This document shows, piece after piece, positions 25,918 through 34,886 of a stretch of 45,733 bases of DNA. Positions within the stretch are counted from its first letter, which is position 1. Each line of letters starts with the position of its first letter. Below the pieces are notes generated by a model. It made no database searches and was not told the origin of the DNA. It saw only the letters and a list, made by a program, of their open reading frames with translations. The stretch lies in contig CAZJHD010000033.1 in NCBI GenBank assembly GCA_964545855.1, positions 1-45,733 on the forward strand, given 5' to 3'. The position numbers were made by a program, and so were the translations under genes. The DNA comes from CAZJHD01 sp964545855 (GTDB lineage Bacteria; Planctomycetota; UBA1135; JACQFD01).

Positions 25918-27399
25918 ATGTTGGAAACCCTCCGCCACTCCTTCCCCCTGATCCTCCTCGCCGCCGTCTCGCCCGCGGCAGGCCTGGCTTCGACGATCCC
26001 CGCAGGGCCGATCTCCCATGGAGCGGCTTCGGCAGGGGACGAGCGCCGCGACGAGCCCCGGGGCGAGACGCCGTCGATCGAGGCGGAGATCCTCCGGACG
26101 CTGCGGGAGAACGGGGTCATCAGCGAGGTGCAGTTCCGCGATCTCACGGCGCTCGCCGACAAGCTGCGGCGCGAGCGGTCGGAGACCCACAACGACCTCG
26201 ACCGCGAGATCCGGCGTCTCTCCGAGGTGCTGCAGGAGCGGGCCCAGTCGGCGCCGGCGCCGAACGGGACGGCGGCGACGGTCTACTTCCGCGACGGCTT
26301 CCGCTTCCGCACCGACGACGGGAAGTTCGAGCTGCATCCGTGGTTCGTCGTGCGCGAGCGCTTCACGTTCCTGAACCCCGGCAGCCGCCCCGGCCTCGCG
26401 GGCGAGGACACGGCCTCTTTCGAGACGCGTCCGGCGCGCCTCTGGTTCGACGGTCACATCGGGACGGAAGACCTCACGTACCTGCTGATGATCGACACGG
26501 CGTCGGCGGCGGGGATCCTGCGCGACGCCTGGTTCGACTATCGCTTCGACGACGCGTTCCACCTGCGCGCCGGCCAGCAGAAGCGGCTCGTCAGCCGCCA
26601 GGGCTTCACCTACGCGCCGCGCACGGCGCTCGTGGACAAGTCGGCGGCGGCGTACTTCTTCCAGGGAGTCGACTTCGATCCGGGTCTCACGGCCTGGGGT
26701 GAGGTCCTCGACCGAGTCGTCGAATGGCGCGCCGGCGTCTTCAACGGCGAGGGGGCGAACAACGGCGCGACGACGACGAGCATCGGGCCCGCGTCGGGCG
26801 GACTCACGCCCGTGAACTCGAACAACAACGACTCGTCGGGTCTCGAGGCGATCGCGCGCCTCACGGTGAATCCGATGGGCCCGTTCCCGTACGCCGAGGG
26901 CGACTACGGGAAGACGCCCGATCCCAAGCTCTCCTTCGGCGCATGGCTCTCGCACAACCCGGAGCGCAATCCGGGCGGCGTCGCGCCGATGAAGACCAAG
27001 GCGGAGATCTACACCTGGGGCGTCGACGCGGCCTTCAAGTGGATGGGCCTCTACGCCACGGCCGAGGTCTACCAGCGGAAGACCGATCGCTACTCCTCGG
27101 CGATGTTCGACACGATCGACAACGGATACATGGTGCAGGCGGGGCACTTCTTCGGCTCCGAGACGCCGAACCGAGGCTTCGAGGGAATTCTCCGGTGGTC
27201 CGTCGTCGACATCGACGGCGCGAACCTGATGCCCGGCGCCACCGGCGAGGTCCACGACGCGACGGCGGGACTCAACTACCTGTTCAACGGCCACAGGCTG
27301 AAGATCCAGTCGGCCTACACGCTGCGAACGGAAGGGCGGATCAACGCGCACTCCATCACGGATCACATCTTCCAGCTGCAGCTGCAGGTCGTGTTCTGA
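25918..27399 (+). CDS. Outer-membrane porin of the OprP/OprO (phosphate-selective) family
   Basis: A 493-residue protein with a signal peptide (about 1-25), a charged helical segment predicted to form a coiled coil (about 45-115, EAEILRTLRENGVISEVQF), and a beta-barrel region with alternating aromatic strands. Barrel features include FELHPWFVVRERF, AGQQKRLVSRQGF, WRAGVFNGEG and a final strand ending QLQVVF with a C-terminal phenylalanine, the usual outer-membrane assembly signal. The family includes phosphate-selective porins, but ion choice cannot be read here. The coiled coil may anchor it to the cell wall. The ATG at 25918 follows GAGGA. It is divergent from mqnC. Confidence 0.82.
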   Translation: MLETLRHSFPLILLAAVSPAAGLASTIPAGPISHGAASAGDERRDEPRGETPSIEAEILRTLRENGVISEVQFRDLTALADKLRRERSETHNDLDREIRRLSEVLQERAQSAPAPNGTAATVYFRDGFRFRTDDGKFELHPWFVVRERFTFLNPGSRPGLAGEDTASFETRPARLWFDGHIGTEDLTYLLMIDTASAAGILRDAWFDYRFDDAFHLRAGQQKRLVSRQGFTYAPRTALVDKSAAAYFFQGVDFDPGLTAWGEVLDRVVEWRAGVFNGEGANNGATTTSIGPASGGLTPVNSNNNDSSGLEAIARLTVNPMGPFPYAEGDYGKTPDPKLSFGAWLSHNPERNPGGVAPMKTKAEIYTWGVDAAFKWMGLYATAEVYQRKTDRYSSAMFDTIDNGYMVQAGHFFGSETPNRGFEGILRWSVVDIDGANLMPGATGEVHDATAGLNYLFNGHRLKIQSAYTLRTEGRINAHSITDHIFQLQLQVVF

Positions 27400-27442
27400 G
27401 GACGGGGCGCACGCACGCAGCGCGGGGAAGGGAGATCGTCGG

Positions 27443-27461
27443 ACGCGCGCCCTTCGCGCGT
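27443..27461 (+). terminator. Possible hairpin after the porin gene
   Basis: A seven-base perfect stem (ACGCGCG and CGCGCGT) with a five-base loop lies 43 bases after the porin stop, in the 181-base gap before the first FG-GAP_2 gene. There is no T-tract. GC-only alternation makes chance occurrence likely, so this is a weak call. Confidence 0.25.
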
Positions 27462-27580
27462 AACGCGGGGGAGCCGGGCGCGGGTCGGGGGAGTGGGCAG
27501 CCGGAGTCCGAGCTGTCTCCGTCGGCGTTCGCGCCGGCGCGCCGGTCTCTTCCCGGCCCCTCCTCGAGAGGCTTCGTGCC

Positions 27581-28927
27581 ATGACCCGCACTCGCCCGCG
27601 CTCTCTGTCGATCGCCGTTGCTCGCCTCGTGCTCTTCGCGTCCGGCGCGGCGAGCGCGATCGCGGCGCCCACGCCGCTCCGCGGCGATGAGTCTCCGGTC
27701 GCCGAGGAGACGACGGCCCTCTCGGGCGCCGACCGCGCGGGCCTTCGCGCGGCCTGGGAAGACGCACGGCACGCGGTCGTCGCCGCCGACGGGGGATTCG
27801 TCGCGCGGAGCCCCGGGCAGCGCTGGACGACGCGCTTCGACGGTCGAGGCTCCACGACGACGCCCGACTCCGGGAGCTGGTCCTGGGGGCTCGAGCTCGC
27901 GCGCTTCGGGCGAGAGGGGCTCGATCGATCGGTGGTCGCTCCGCTGGGGGCTCGCGCCGAGGCGGCGCGCGTGACCTACCACTGGGGCGCGGGGATCGAC
28001 GAGTGGTACGTGAACGACCGGCGTGGCCTCGAGCACGGCTTCACGGTCCGCGTGCGCCCGGCGGGCGAGGGTCCGCTCACCGTGACGCTCGCGGTGCGCG
28101 GCGGCCTGCGCCCCGTGACCGACGCGATGGGCCGAGGCGCGCGCTTCGTGGACGGCGCGGGGAACGCCGTCGTCACCTACTCCGGCCTCCGCGTCTTCGA
28201 CGCGCTCGGCCGGGATCTCCCGGCGCGCATCGACGGGTCGACGGGCGAGATCCTCTGCACCGCCGACGACGCGGGCGCCGTGTATCCGGTCACGATCGAC
28301 CCCATCGCCCAGCAGGCCTACCTGAAGGCGTCGAACAGCGAGAGTGGCGACTCCTTCGGGCGGGTGGTCGCGATCTCCGGGAACACGGCCGTCGTGGGAG
28401 TCCCCGACGAGGACAGCAGCGCGACGGGCGTGAACGGGAACCAGACGAGCAATGGCGCGACGGATGCGGGCGCGGTCTACGTCTTCGTGCGGAGCGGAGG
28501 CGCGTGGAGCCAGCAGGCGTACCTGAAGGCGTCGAACACCCAGTCGGGGGACCGTTTCGGAGGCGCGGTGGCGATCTCGGGCGACACGATCGTGGCCGGC
28601 GCCCTCGGGGAGGACAGCAACGCGACGGGCGTGGATGGCAATCAGGCCAACAACGGCGCCTTCCAGTCGGGCGCCGCCTACGTCTTCGTGCGGATCGCAG
28701 GCGTCTGGAGCCAGCAGGCCAATCTGAAGGCGTCGAACACGTTCGAGGGCGACGGCTTCGGCGAGGCCGTCGCCATCTCGGGAGACACCGTGGTCGTCAC
28801 CGCTCTGCACGAGGACAGCAACGCGACGGGCGTGAACGGCAACCAGGCCAACAACAGCGCGACGAGCGCCGGAGCGGCCTACGTCTTCGTGCGGAGCGGG
28901 GAGCCTGGAGCCAGCAGGCATACCTGA
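27581..28927 (+). CDS. FG-GAP_2 propeller protein, 5' part (broken by frameshift at 28898-28901)
   Basis: 448 residues before a premature TGA. It has a signal peptide (about 1-28) and an N-terminal beta domain of about 215 residues (GLRAAWEDARHAV, DEWYVNDRRGLEHGFTV, YPVTIDPIAQQAY). Three full 67-residue repeats follow, each with AYLKASN, FG..VAISGDT, EDSNATGVNGN and GAAYVFVRSG. A G-run at 28898-28901 has four Gs where the repeat pattern needs five. Restoring one G gives SGGAWSQQAYLKAS, as in an earlier repeat of the same gene, and joins this to the next entry as an 849-residue protein. Paralogues at 32273 and 39497 are 843 and 839 residues. The repair is strongly supported; the cause (mutation or sequencing error) is not. 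Confidence 0.85.
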   Translation: MTRTRPRSLSIAVARLVLFASGAASAIAAPTPLRGDESPVAEETTALSGADRAGLRAAWEDARHAVVAADGGFVARSPGQRWTTRFDGRGSTTTPDSGSWSWGLELARFGREGLDRSVVAPLGARAEAARVTYHWGAGIDEWYVNDRRGLEHGFTVRVRPAGEGPLTVTLAVRGGLRPVTDAMGRGARFVDGAGNAVVTYSGLRVFDALGRDLPARIDGSTGEILCTADDAGAVYPVTIDPIAQQAYLKASNSESGDSFGRVVAISGNTAVVGVPDEDSSATGVNGNQTSNGATDAGAVYVFVRSGGAWSQQAYLKASNTQSGDRFGGAVAISGDTIVAGALGEDSNATGVDGNQANNGAFQSGAAYVFVRIAGVWSQQANLKASNTFEGDGFGEAVAISGDTVVVTALHEDSNATGVNGNQANNSATSAGAAYVFVRSGEPGASRHT

Positions 28928-29724
28928 AGGCGTCCAACACCGAGGCCTTCGACGGATTCGGCTCCTCGGTCGCGATCTCCGGAGACACAATCGTGGTGGG
29001 GGCGTGGCCCGAATCGAGCAATGCCACCGCCGTGAACGGGAACCAGGCGAACAACAGCGCCACCTCGGCCGGCGCCGCCTACGTCTTCGTGCGGAGCGGG
29101 ACGACCTGGAGCCAGGAGGCGTACCTCAAGGCTTCCAACACGGGCTCGAACGATCGCTTCAGCTCCTCCCTCGGAATGTCCGGAGACACGATCGTTGCGG
29201 GAGCTCATCTGGAGGACAGCAGCGCCACTGGCGTGAACGGGAATCAGGCGAGCAACTCCCTGTTCAACGCGGGCGCCGCCTACGTATTCGTCCGGAGCGG
29301 CACGACCTGGAGTCAGCAGGCCTACCTGAAAGCGTCGAACCCGGACCTCTCCGACGAGTTCGGCACCGCCGTCGCCGTGTCGGGCGACGTCATCGTGGTG
29401 TCGGCCCCCAACGAGGACAGCAGCGCGACGGGCGTGAACGGCGATCCGTCGAACAATGCCACGACGGAATCGGGCGCGGCCTATGTCTTCGTTCGCAGCG
29501 GAACGACGTGGAGCCAGCTCGCCTATCTCAAGGCCTCGAACACGGGGACGATCGATCTCTTCGGCGACGACTTCGTCGGAGTGTCGGGCGATCTCGTGAT
29601 CGTCGGCGCCCGGGGCGAGGACAGCAACGCGACGGGCGTGAACGGCGACGGGAGCGACGACAGCGTGATCCTCTCGGGCGCTGCCTACCTGTTCGACCTC
29701 GACCTCTCGATCGGCGTCTCCTCC
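28319..29724 (+). repeat. Seven tandem 201-bp coding repeats (one shortened to 200)
   Basis: The repeat start, encoding the YLKASN segment, falls at 28319, 28520, 28721, 28921, 29122, 29323 and 29524. Spacings are 201, 201, 200, 201, 201 and 201, so the only break in periodicity is the missing base before 28921. Each unit encodes one 67-residue propeller blade. High DNA similarity between units gives a route for unequal recombination or gene conversion. Confidence 0.93.
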
Positions 29725-30129
29725 TACGGCACGGGGAGCCCCGGCTGCGCGGGCACGCACACGCTCGGCGTGAATCACGCACCGATGCTCGGCTCGCCGA
29801 GCTTCGCGATCACCTGCGACAACGCCCCGCCGTCGTCGCTCGGGCTCGGACTCGTCACCGATGCACAGGACCTCGCCGGCTCCGACCCCTTCGGCATCGG
29901 CGTCCTCCTGCACGCCGACTTCTTCCTCGCGACGGAAGTCCTCAGCTTCGACTTCGTGAGCGACGCCTCGGGGAACGCGGAGACGATCGGCACCGGCATC
30001 GCGAACGACCCGCCGCTCATCGGCAAGACCTACTACGCCATGGCGCTCTGGGCGTGGACGACCTGCGCGCTGCCGCCCTTCGGTCTCAGCACGTCGCGCG
30101 GCCTCGCGATCACAGTGCTCGCGCCGTAG
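28900..30129 (+). pseudogene. FG-GAP_2 propeller protein, 3' part (continuation after the frameshift)
   Basis: This frame has no start of its own near the junction and continues the previous entry. It holds repeats four to seven, then a short linker (LDLSIGVSSYGTG) and the shared C-terminal domain: SPGCAGTHTLGVNHAPM, FAITCDNAPPSSLGL, GSDPFGIGVLLHADF, TYYAMALWAWTTC, ending LSTSRGLAITVLAP at 30129. With the repaired base it gives seven repeats, the same number as its paralogues. An ATG at 29176 could start a short product but would have no signal peptide. A GGGGTC palindrome begins nine bases after the stop. Confidence 0.8.
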
Positions 30130-30137
30130 CGACCAGC

Positions 30138-30172
30138 GTCCCGGGAATGGGGTCAGACCCCTTTCCCGGGAC
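30138..30172. repeat. GGGGTC palindrome (CCCGGG-flanked) after the frameshifted gene
   Basis: A 35-base near-perfect palindrome: GTCCCGGGAA, T, GGGGTC, A, GACCCC, T, TTCCCGGGAC, with one mismatched pair. It starts nine bases after the stop at 30129. On the plus strand the order is the same as for the other copies relative to their genes: AATGGGGTCAGACCCCTTTC. It is a candidate terminator and a REP-like element. Confidence 0.8.
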
Positions 30173-30282
30173 ACACGCACGCTGCGCGGGCCGTTGCGCG
30201 CACGGGAGAGTCCGGCTGCAATGATCCACCCGTGCGCGCAGCCCGCGCGTCGCGGAGGCCGGCTTCGCGCCGGGAGGTCGCC

Positions 30283-32115
30283 ATGGGTCGCAACGGTTCG
30301 TTGCTTCGTTTCGCCCTGGGAGTGGGAGTGCTCGCGGCGGTCGCCGCCGTCACCACGGCGGGAGCCGGCGGCGGGCCCGCCGCGCAGGAGGCCTACCTGA
30401 AGGCCTCGAACACGGGAGGTGGCGACCTCTTCGGACAGGCCGTCGCCGCATCGGGGAACACGCTCGTCGTCGGCGCCTGGGGCGAGGACAGCAGCGCCAC
30501 GGGAGTGAACGGCGACGGGAGCGACAACGCGAACATCTGGTCGGGTGCCGCCTACGTCTTCGTGCGCGCCCCGACGGGCTGGATCCAGCAGGCCTACCTC
30601 AAGGCCTCCAACGCGGGGAAGTTCGACGAGTTCGGCCGGACCGTGGCGATCTCCGGCGACACGGTCGTGATCGGCGCGTCGCGGGAGGACAGCCGCGCGA
30701 CGGGCGTGAACGGCAACCAGCTCGACGACCAGGCGCCCGACGCCGGCGCCGCCTACGTCTTCGTGCGGAGCGGGAGCGTCTGGAGCCAGCAGGCCTATCT
30801 CAAGGCGTCGAACACGCAGGCGGGCGATCGCTTCGGGACGGCGGTCGCGATCTCCGGCGACACGATCGTGGTGGGTGCGACCGGCGAGGACAGCAACGCG
30901 ACGGGAGTGAACGGCGCCCAGGACAACAACTCCAAGCTGAACTCCGGCGCGGCCTACGTCTTCGTTCGCAACGGCATGACCTGGAGCCAGGAGGCCTACG
31001 TGAAGGCCTCGAGCACGGTCGACGGCGCCCAGTTCGGCATGAGCGCCGCTGCTTCCGGCAACACGATCGTCGTCGCCTCGGCGCAGGGGAGCTTCTACGT
31101 CCTCGCGCGGACCGCGGGTGTCTGGGCGCATCAGGCGCTGCTGCAGTCGCCGGGAGCCGGCGGCTTCGACGGCTTCGGCACGGCCGTCGCGATCTCGGGG
31201 AACACGATCGTCCTCGGGGCGCGCGGCGACGCCAGCGCCTCGCCCGGCGTGGGCGGCGACCCGACGGACCAATCGATGCCCGGCGCCGGCGCGGCCCGCG
31301 TCTTCGTCCGGACGGGGACGACGTGGAGCCAGCAGGCCTACCTGAAGGCCGCGAGCCCGGCGCAGGACGACTGGTTCGGCAGCTCCGTCGGCGTCTCGGG
31401 CGATCTCGTGGCCGTCGGCGCGATGCGGCAGGACGGAGGCTCGGGGGCCGTGCCCGACTCCGGCGCCGTGCATCTCTTCCGGCGGCAGGGGACCACCTGG
31501 AGCCCCTACGCGATGCTCGAGCCGGCGGTGCTCGGCGCGCAGGACGGCTGCGGCGTTGCCGTCGCCGTCTCGGGGGATCGCGTCCTCGCCGGCGGGCACG
31601 GCGAGGACGGCGCCGCCACCGGCATCGACGGCGACGCGAGCAGCAACGGCGCTCCCGAGTCGGGCGCAGCGTGGCTGTTCGACGCCGGCATCAATCCGGG
31701 AGTCGCAGCCTTCGGAACGGGCACGCCCGGTTGTCTCGGTCCGCACGCGCTCGGTGTGAACCACGCGCCGATGGCGAACTCTCCGGGCTTCCAGGTCACC
31801 TGCGACCAAGCGCCGCCGTCGGCCGTCGGCGTCTGCTTCGTCGGCGACGTGCCCGACCTCGCGGGGAGCGACTCCCTCGGGATCGGCGTGCTGCTGCACG
31901 TGAATCTCCACGCCTCCTTCGACGTGCTCGCCCTCGCGATCGAGAGCGACGCGGCGGGGAACGCGCACACGATCGGCTCCGGCATCCCCGACCGCGCCGC
32001 CTTCGTCGGCAGGACCTTCTACGCGCAGGCGCTCTGGCGCTGGGATCATTGCCTGCTTCCGCCGTTCAACCTGAGCACGTCGAAGGGCCTCGCGATCACG
32101 ATCCTGGTGCCGTAG
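30283..32115 (+). CDS. FG-GAP_2 seven-repeat propeller protein, short paralogue
   Basis: A 610-residue protein with a signal peptide (about 1-30, ATG at 30283 after a GGGAGG site), seven 67-residue-type repeats and the shared C-terminal domain (TPGCLGPHALGVNHAPM to LSTSKGLAITILVP). It lacks the 215-residue N-terminal domain of its three paralogues, so the propeller starts directly after the signal. Repeats four to seven are more diverged than one to three (for example AYVKASSTVD and ALLQSPGAGG), and repeat four has lost its NATGVNG loop. The repeats would form one propeller like an integrin-alpha head. Surface binding is inferred; no ligand motif such as RGD was seen. Confidence 0.87.
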   Translation: MGRNGSLLRFALGVGVLAAVAAVTTAGAGGGPAAQEAYLKASNTGGGDLFGQAVAASGNTLVVGAWGEDSSATGVNGDGSDNANIWSGAAYVFVRAPTGWIQQAYLKASNAGKFDEFGRTVAISGDTVVIGASREDSRATGVNGNQLDDQAPDAGAAYVFVRSGSVWSQQAYLKASNTQAGDRFGTAVAISGDTIVVGATGEDSNATGVNGAQDNNSKLNSGAAYVFVRNGMTWSQEAYVKASSTVDGAQFGMSAAASGNTIVVASAQGSFYVLARTAGVWAHQALLQSPGAGGFDGFGTAVAISGNTIVLGARGDASASPGVGGDPTDQSMPGAGAARVFVRTGTTWSQQAYLKAASPAQDDWFGSSVGVSGDLVAVGAMRQDGGSGAVPDSGAVHLFRRQGTTWSPYAMLEPAVLGAQDGCGVAVAVSGDRVLAGGHGEDGAATGIDGDASSNGAPESGAAWLFDAGINPGVAAFGTGTPGCLGPHALGVNHAPMANSPGFQVTCDQAPPSAVGVCFVGDVPDLAGSDSLGIGVLLHVNLHASFDVLALAIESDAAGNAHTIGSGIPDRAAFVGRTFYAQALWRWDHCLLPPFNLSTSKGLAITILVP

Positions 32116-32272
32116 CGGACCGGATTCCGCGCGCGGGCGGCTGGCGGGATTCTCGGGCTGCGCAGTAGCTTCCATGGCCGCGGCTCGCTCCGCGGGCGAC
32201 GGGAGTCGCACCGGGGGATCGACGGGCCGCGAGAGATCGCGTGTGCTCGGCTCCGCTCGCCGGAGGCATTCC

Positions 32273-34804
32273 ATGCTGCGATTCGCCGTCGTGCTGCGTC
32301 TCGTCCTCGCGCTCCTCGCATCGGCAGTGGCATCGGCAGGTCCAACGGGCGCGCACGTCGGACGAGGGGATCTCCGCGTCGCAGGCCCGGAGGGCCGGAC
32401 GCTGCTGCAGTCCGGACCGCGCGAGAGCGTCCCCGAATCGCTCCCGGCCGGAGACTGGGCGGGCATCCGCGCGGCCTACGAGGCGGGGCGCCACGCGGCG
32501 TTCGCCGTCGAAGGCGGCTGGCGCGCGAGGAACCCCGGCCAGCAGTGGGCGACGGTCTTCGACGGCCGGGGCTTCACCGTCGAGCCCGACGCCGGCGGCT
32601 GGAGCTGGGGGCTCGAGCTCGTGAGCCATGGCGCGGGCGGCGAGGAGCGCGCCGTCGCGGAGCCGCGCGCCGCGGCGGCCGAAGGATCGCGCGTCTCCTA
32701 CGCGTGGGACGCGGACCTCACCGAGTGGTACGTGAACGACCGGCGCGGCCTGGAGCACGGCTACACGGTCGGCGCGCGGCCCGGCGAGGGCGACGGCCCG
32801 CTCACGCTCCTGCTCTCCGTCCGCGGCGGTCTCGCGCCCGTCGTCTCGGAAGACGGCCGCGACGTCCGCTTCGTCGACGGCGGAGGAGGCGCCGCGCTCG
32901 TCTACGACGGCCTCACGGTCCTCGACGCGGACGGCCGCGCGCTCGCGGCCCGCTGGGAGGTCGCGGCCGGCGGCCTGCGGCTCGCGGTCGACGAACGCGA
33001 CGCCCGCTACCCGCTCACGATCGACCCGATCGCGCAGCAGGCCTACCTGAAGCAGTCGAACACGACTCCGTCGGACAACTTCGGTGCTTCGGTGTCGGTC
33101 TCCGGAGACACGGTCGTGGTCGGAGCGCCCGGCGAGAACAGCTCGGCCACCGGGGTGGATGGCGATCCCTTCGCACAGACCCTGGTGTCCGCCGGCGCCG
33201 CCTACGTCTTCGTACGCCGAGGAGGAGTCTGGAGCCAGCAGGCCTATCTCAAGGCGTCGAACACGGAATCGGGAGACTTGTTCGGCGAAGCCGTCGCGAT
33301 CTCCGGCGACACGATCGTGGTCGGCGCGAAGGACGAGGACAGCGGCTCTGGCGACCCGAGCGACAACACGCAGAAGAGCGCCGGTGCCGTCTACGTCTTC
33401 TCGCGCGACGGCTCGACGTGGAGTCCGCAGGCCTATCTGAAGTCGCCGAATCCGGAGCTGGACGATCGTTTCGGCTTCTCGGTTGCGGTCTCCGCCGACA
33501 CGATCGTGGTCGGCGTTCCGCTGGAGGACGGAGGCGCGACGGGCGGCTCCGTCTTCGTCTTCGCAAGAAGCGGAGCGACCTGGAGCCAGCAGGGCCTCCT
33601 GAAGGCCACCCAGGGGGCGCTCGGCGACAACTTCGGATGGTCCGTCGCCGTGTCGGGAAGCACGGTCGTGGTCGGCGCTCGAGGGGAGGACAGTGCTGCG
33701 ACGGGAGTGAATGGGGACGAGACGGACGACAGCGCTTCGGGAGCCGGGGCGGCCTTCGTCTTCGTCCGGAGCGGGACGACCTGGAGCCAGCAGGCGTACT
33801 TGAAGGCCTCGAACACTCAAGCGGCAGACGCGTTCGGCGCGTCGGTCGCGGTCTCCGGAGAGACGATCGTCGTCGGCGCGGATTTCGAGGACGGCAGCGC
33901 GACGGGGGTGAACGGCCTCCAGAGCGACGACAGCGCTGGGAACTCCGGTGCGGCCTACGTGTTCGTGCGCAACGGGACGACCTGGAGCCAGCAGGCGTAC
34001 CTGAAGGCCTCGAACACGGACGCGAACGATCGATTCGGAGCCACGGTGGCGGTGTCGGGGGACACGGTCGCGGTGGGAGCTCCCCTCGAGAGGAGCGCCG
34101 CCACCGGGGTGAACGGGGACGAGAGCGACAACAGCGCCGTGAGCGCGGGCGCGGCCTACGTCTTCCGGCGTACGGCAGCGAGCTGGAGCCAGCAGGCCTA
34201 TCTGAAGGCCTCGAACACGAATGGATTCGACAGCTTCGGGTCCTCGGTGGCCGCATCGGGCGACGTGGTGCTGATCGGCGCGAAGTTCGAGCAGAGCGCC
34301 GCGACCGGCGTGAACGGCAACCAGGGCGACAACAGCGCCGTGAATGCGGGCGCGGCCTACGTCCTCGATCTCGACAACGATCCCGGCACCTCCTCCTACG
34401 GCACGGGCACGCCGGGCTGCGCGGGCGAGCACACGCTCGACGTGAGCCACGCGCCGATGATCGGCTCGCCGAACTTCAAGATCACCTGCGACAACGCGCC
34501 GCCGTCGTCGCTCGGCCTCTGCCTCATCACGGACGCGCAGGAGGTCGGCGGGAGCGATCCCTTCGGTGTCGGCGTCCTCCTCCACGTCGATCTCCTGACG
34601 GCGACGGAGATCCTCGCCTTCGACATCGAGAGCGACGCCTCCGGATACGCCGAGACGGTCGACACCTCCATCCCCAATCGCGTCGAGCTGATCGGCAAGA
34701 CCTACTACGCGCAGGCGCTCTGGTCCTGGGCGGGCGTCTGCTCATTGCCGCCCCACGACCTCAGCACGTCGAAGGGTCTCGCGATCACGATCCTCGTGCC
34801 CTGA
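32273..34804 (+). CDS. FG-GAP_2 seven-repeat propeller protein, full-length paralogue
   Basis: An 843-residue protein: signal peptide (1-24, ATG at 32273 after CGGAGG), N-terminal beta domain (about 45-255, with GIRAAYEAGRHAA, TEWYVNDRRGLEHGYTV and YPLTIDPIAQQAY), seven repeats at 201-base spacing starting near 33044, and the shared C-terminal domain (TPGCAGEHTLDVSHAPM, GSDPFGVGVLLHVDLL, LSTSKGLAITILVP). Blades keep FG..VAVSGDT and NATGVNG-like loops, and repeats three and four have lost part of the loop. It is the intact reference for the broken gene at 27581. It is tandem with the two genes upstream and probably arose by duplication. Ligand unknown. Confidence 0.9.
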   Translation: MLRFAVVLRLVLALLASAVASAGPTGAHVGRGDLRVAGPEGRTLLQSGPRESVPESLPAGDWAGIRAAYEAGRHAAFAVEGGWRARNPGQQWATVFDGRGFTVEPDAGGWSWGLELVSHGAGGEERAVAEPRAAAAEGSRVSYAWDADLTEWYVNDRRGLEHGYTVGARPGEGDGPLTLLLSVRGGLAPVVSEDGRDVRFVDGGGGAALVYDGLTVLDADGRALAARWEVAAGGLRLAVDERDARYPLTIDPIAQQAYLKQSNTTPSDNFGASVSVSGDTVVVGAPGENSSATGVDGDPFAQTLVSAGAAYVFVRRGGVWSQQAYLKASNTESGDLFGEAVAISGDTIVVGAKDEDSGSGDPSDNTQKSAGAVYVFSRDGSTWSPQAYLKSPNPELDDRFGFSVAVSADTIVVGVPLEDGGATGGSVFVFARSGATWSQQGLLKATQGALGDNFGWSVAVSGSTVVVGARGEDSAATGVNGDETDDSASGAGAAFVFVRSGTTWSQQAYLKASNTQAADAFGASVAVSGETIVVGADFEDGSATGVNGLQSDDSAGNSGAAYVFVRNGTTWSQQAYLKASNTDANDRFGATVAVSGDTVAVGAPLERSAATGVNGDESDNSAVSAGAAYVFRRTAASWSQQAYLKASNTNGFDSFGSSVAASGDVVLIGAKFEQSAATGVNGNQGDNSAVNAGAAYVLDLDNDPGTSSYGTGTPGCAGEHTLDVSHAPMIGSPNFKITCDNAPPSSLGLCLITDAQEVGGSDPFGVGVLLHVDLLTATEILAFDIESDASGYAETVDTSIPNRVELIGKTYYAQALWSWAGVCSLPPHDLSTSKGLAITILVP

Positions 34805-34860
34805 GCTACGACTCGCGTGCCTGAGCCCGCCGCACGACGACTCTCCGAACGGGCATCGTT

Positions 34861-34878
34861 GGGCTGCGGGCGCAGCCC
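34861..34878. terminator. Hairpin between converging genes
   Basis: GGGCTGC-GGGC-GCAGCCC, a seven-base perfect stem with a four-base loop. It lies in the 82-base gap between the converging FG-GAP_2 gene (ends 34804) and kinase gene (ends 34887), so it could stop transcription from both sides. It has no T-tract. Confidence 0.45.
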
Positions 34879-34886
34879 GCGACGAG

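Noticed and set aside
28898..28906. Programmed -1 ribosomal frameshifting to join the two halves of the broken gene
   Set aside because: The site AGC-GGG-GAG is not a slippery heptamer, and re-pairing GGG to CGG is poor. No downstream structure specific to this repeat was evident. Mutation, sequencing error or tract slippage explain it better.
28319..29724. Regular 201-base repeats as a CRISPR or satellite array
   Set aside because: The repeats encode seven propeller blades in frame and show codon-level divergence. There are no short identical repeats with unique spacers.
28879..32466. A 1195-codon minus-strand open frame across several FG-GAP_2 genes
   Set aside because: It is antisense to conserved propeller repeats on the plus strand, and its translation only mirrors their periodicity (DAGAGRA-type Arg/Ala/Val-rich text). 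No start, signal or known domain supports it.
32096..34585. An 829-codon minus-strand open frame
   Set aside because: It is a GC-rich shadow of the plus-strand FG-GAP_2 gene at 32273-34804; the plus strand has the signal peptide, repeats and tail.
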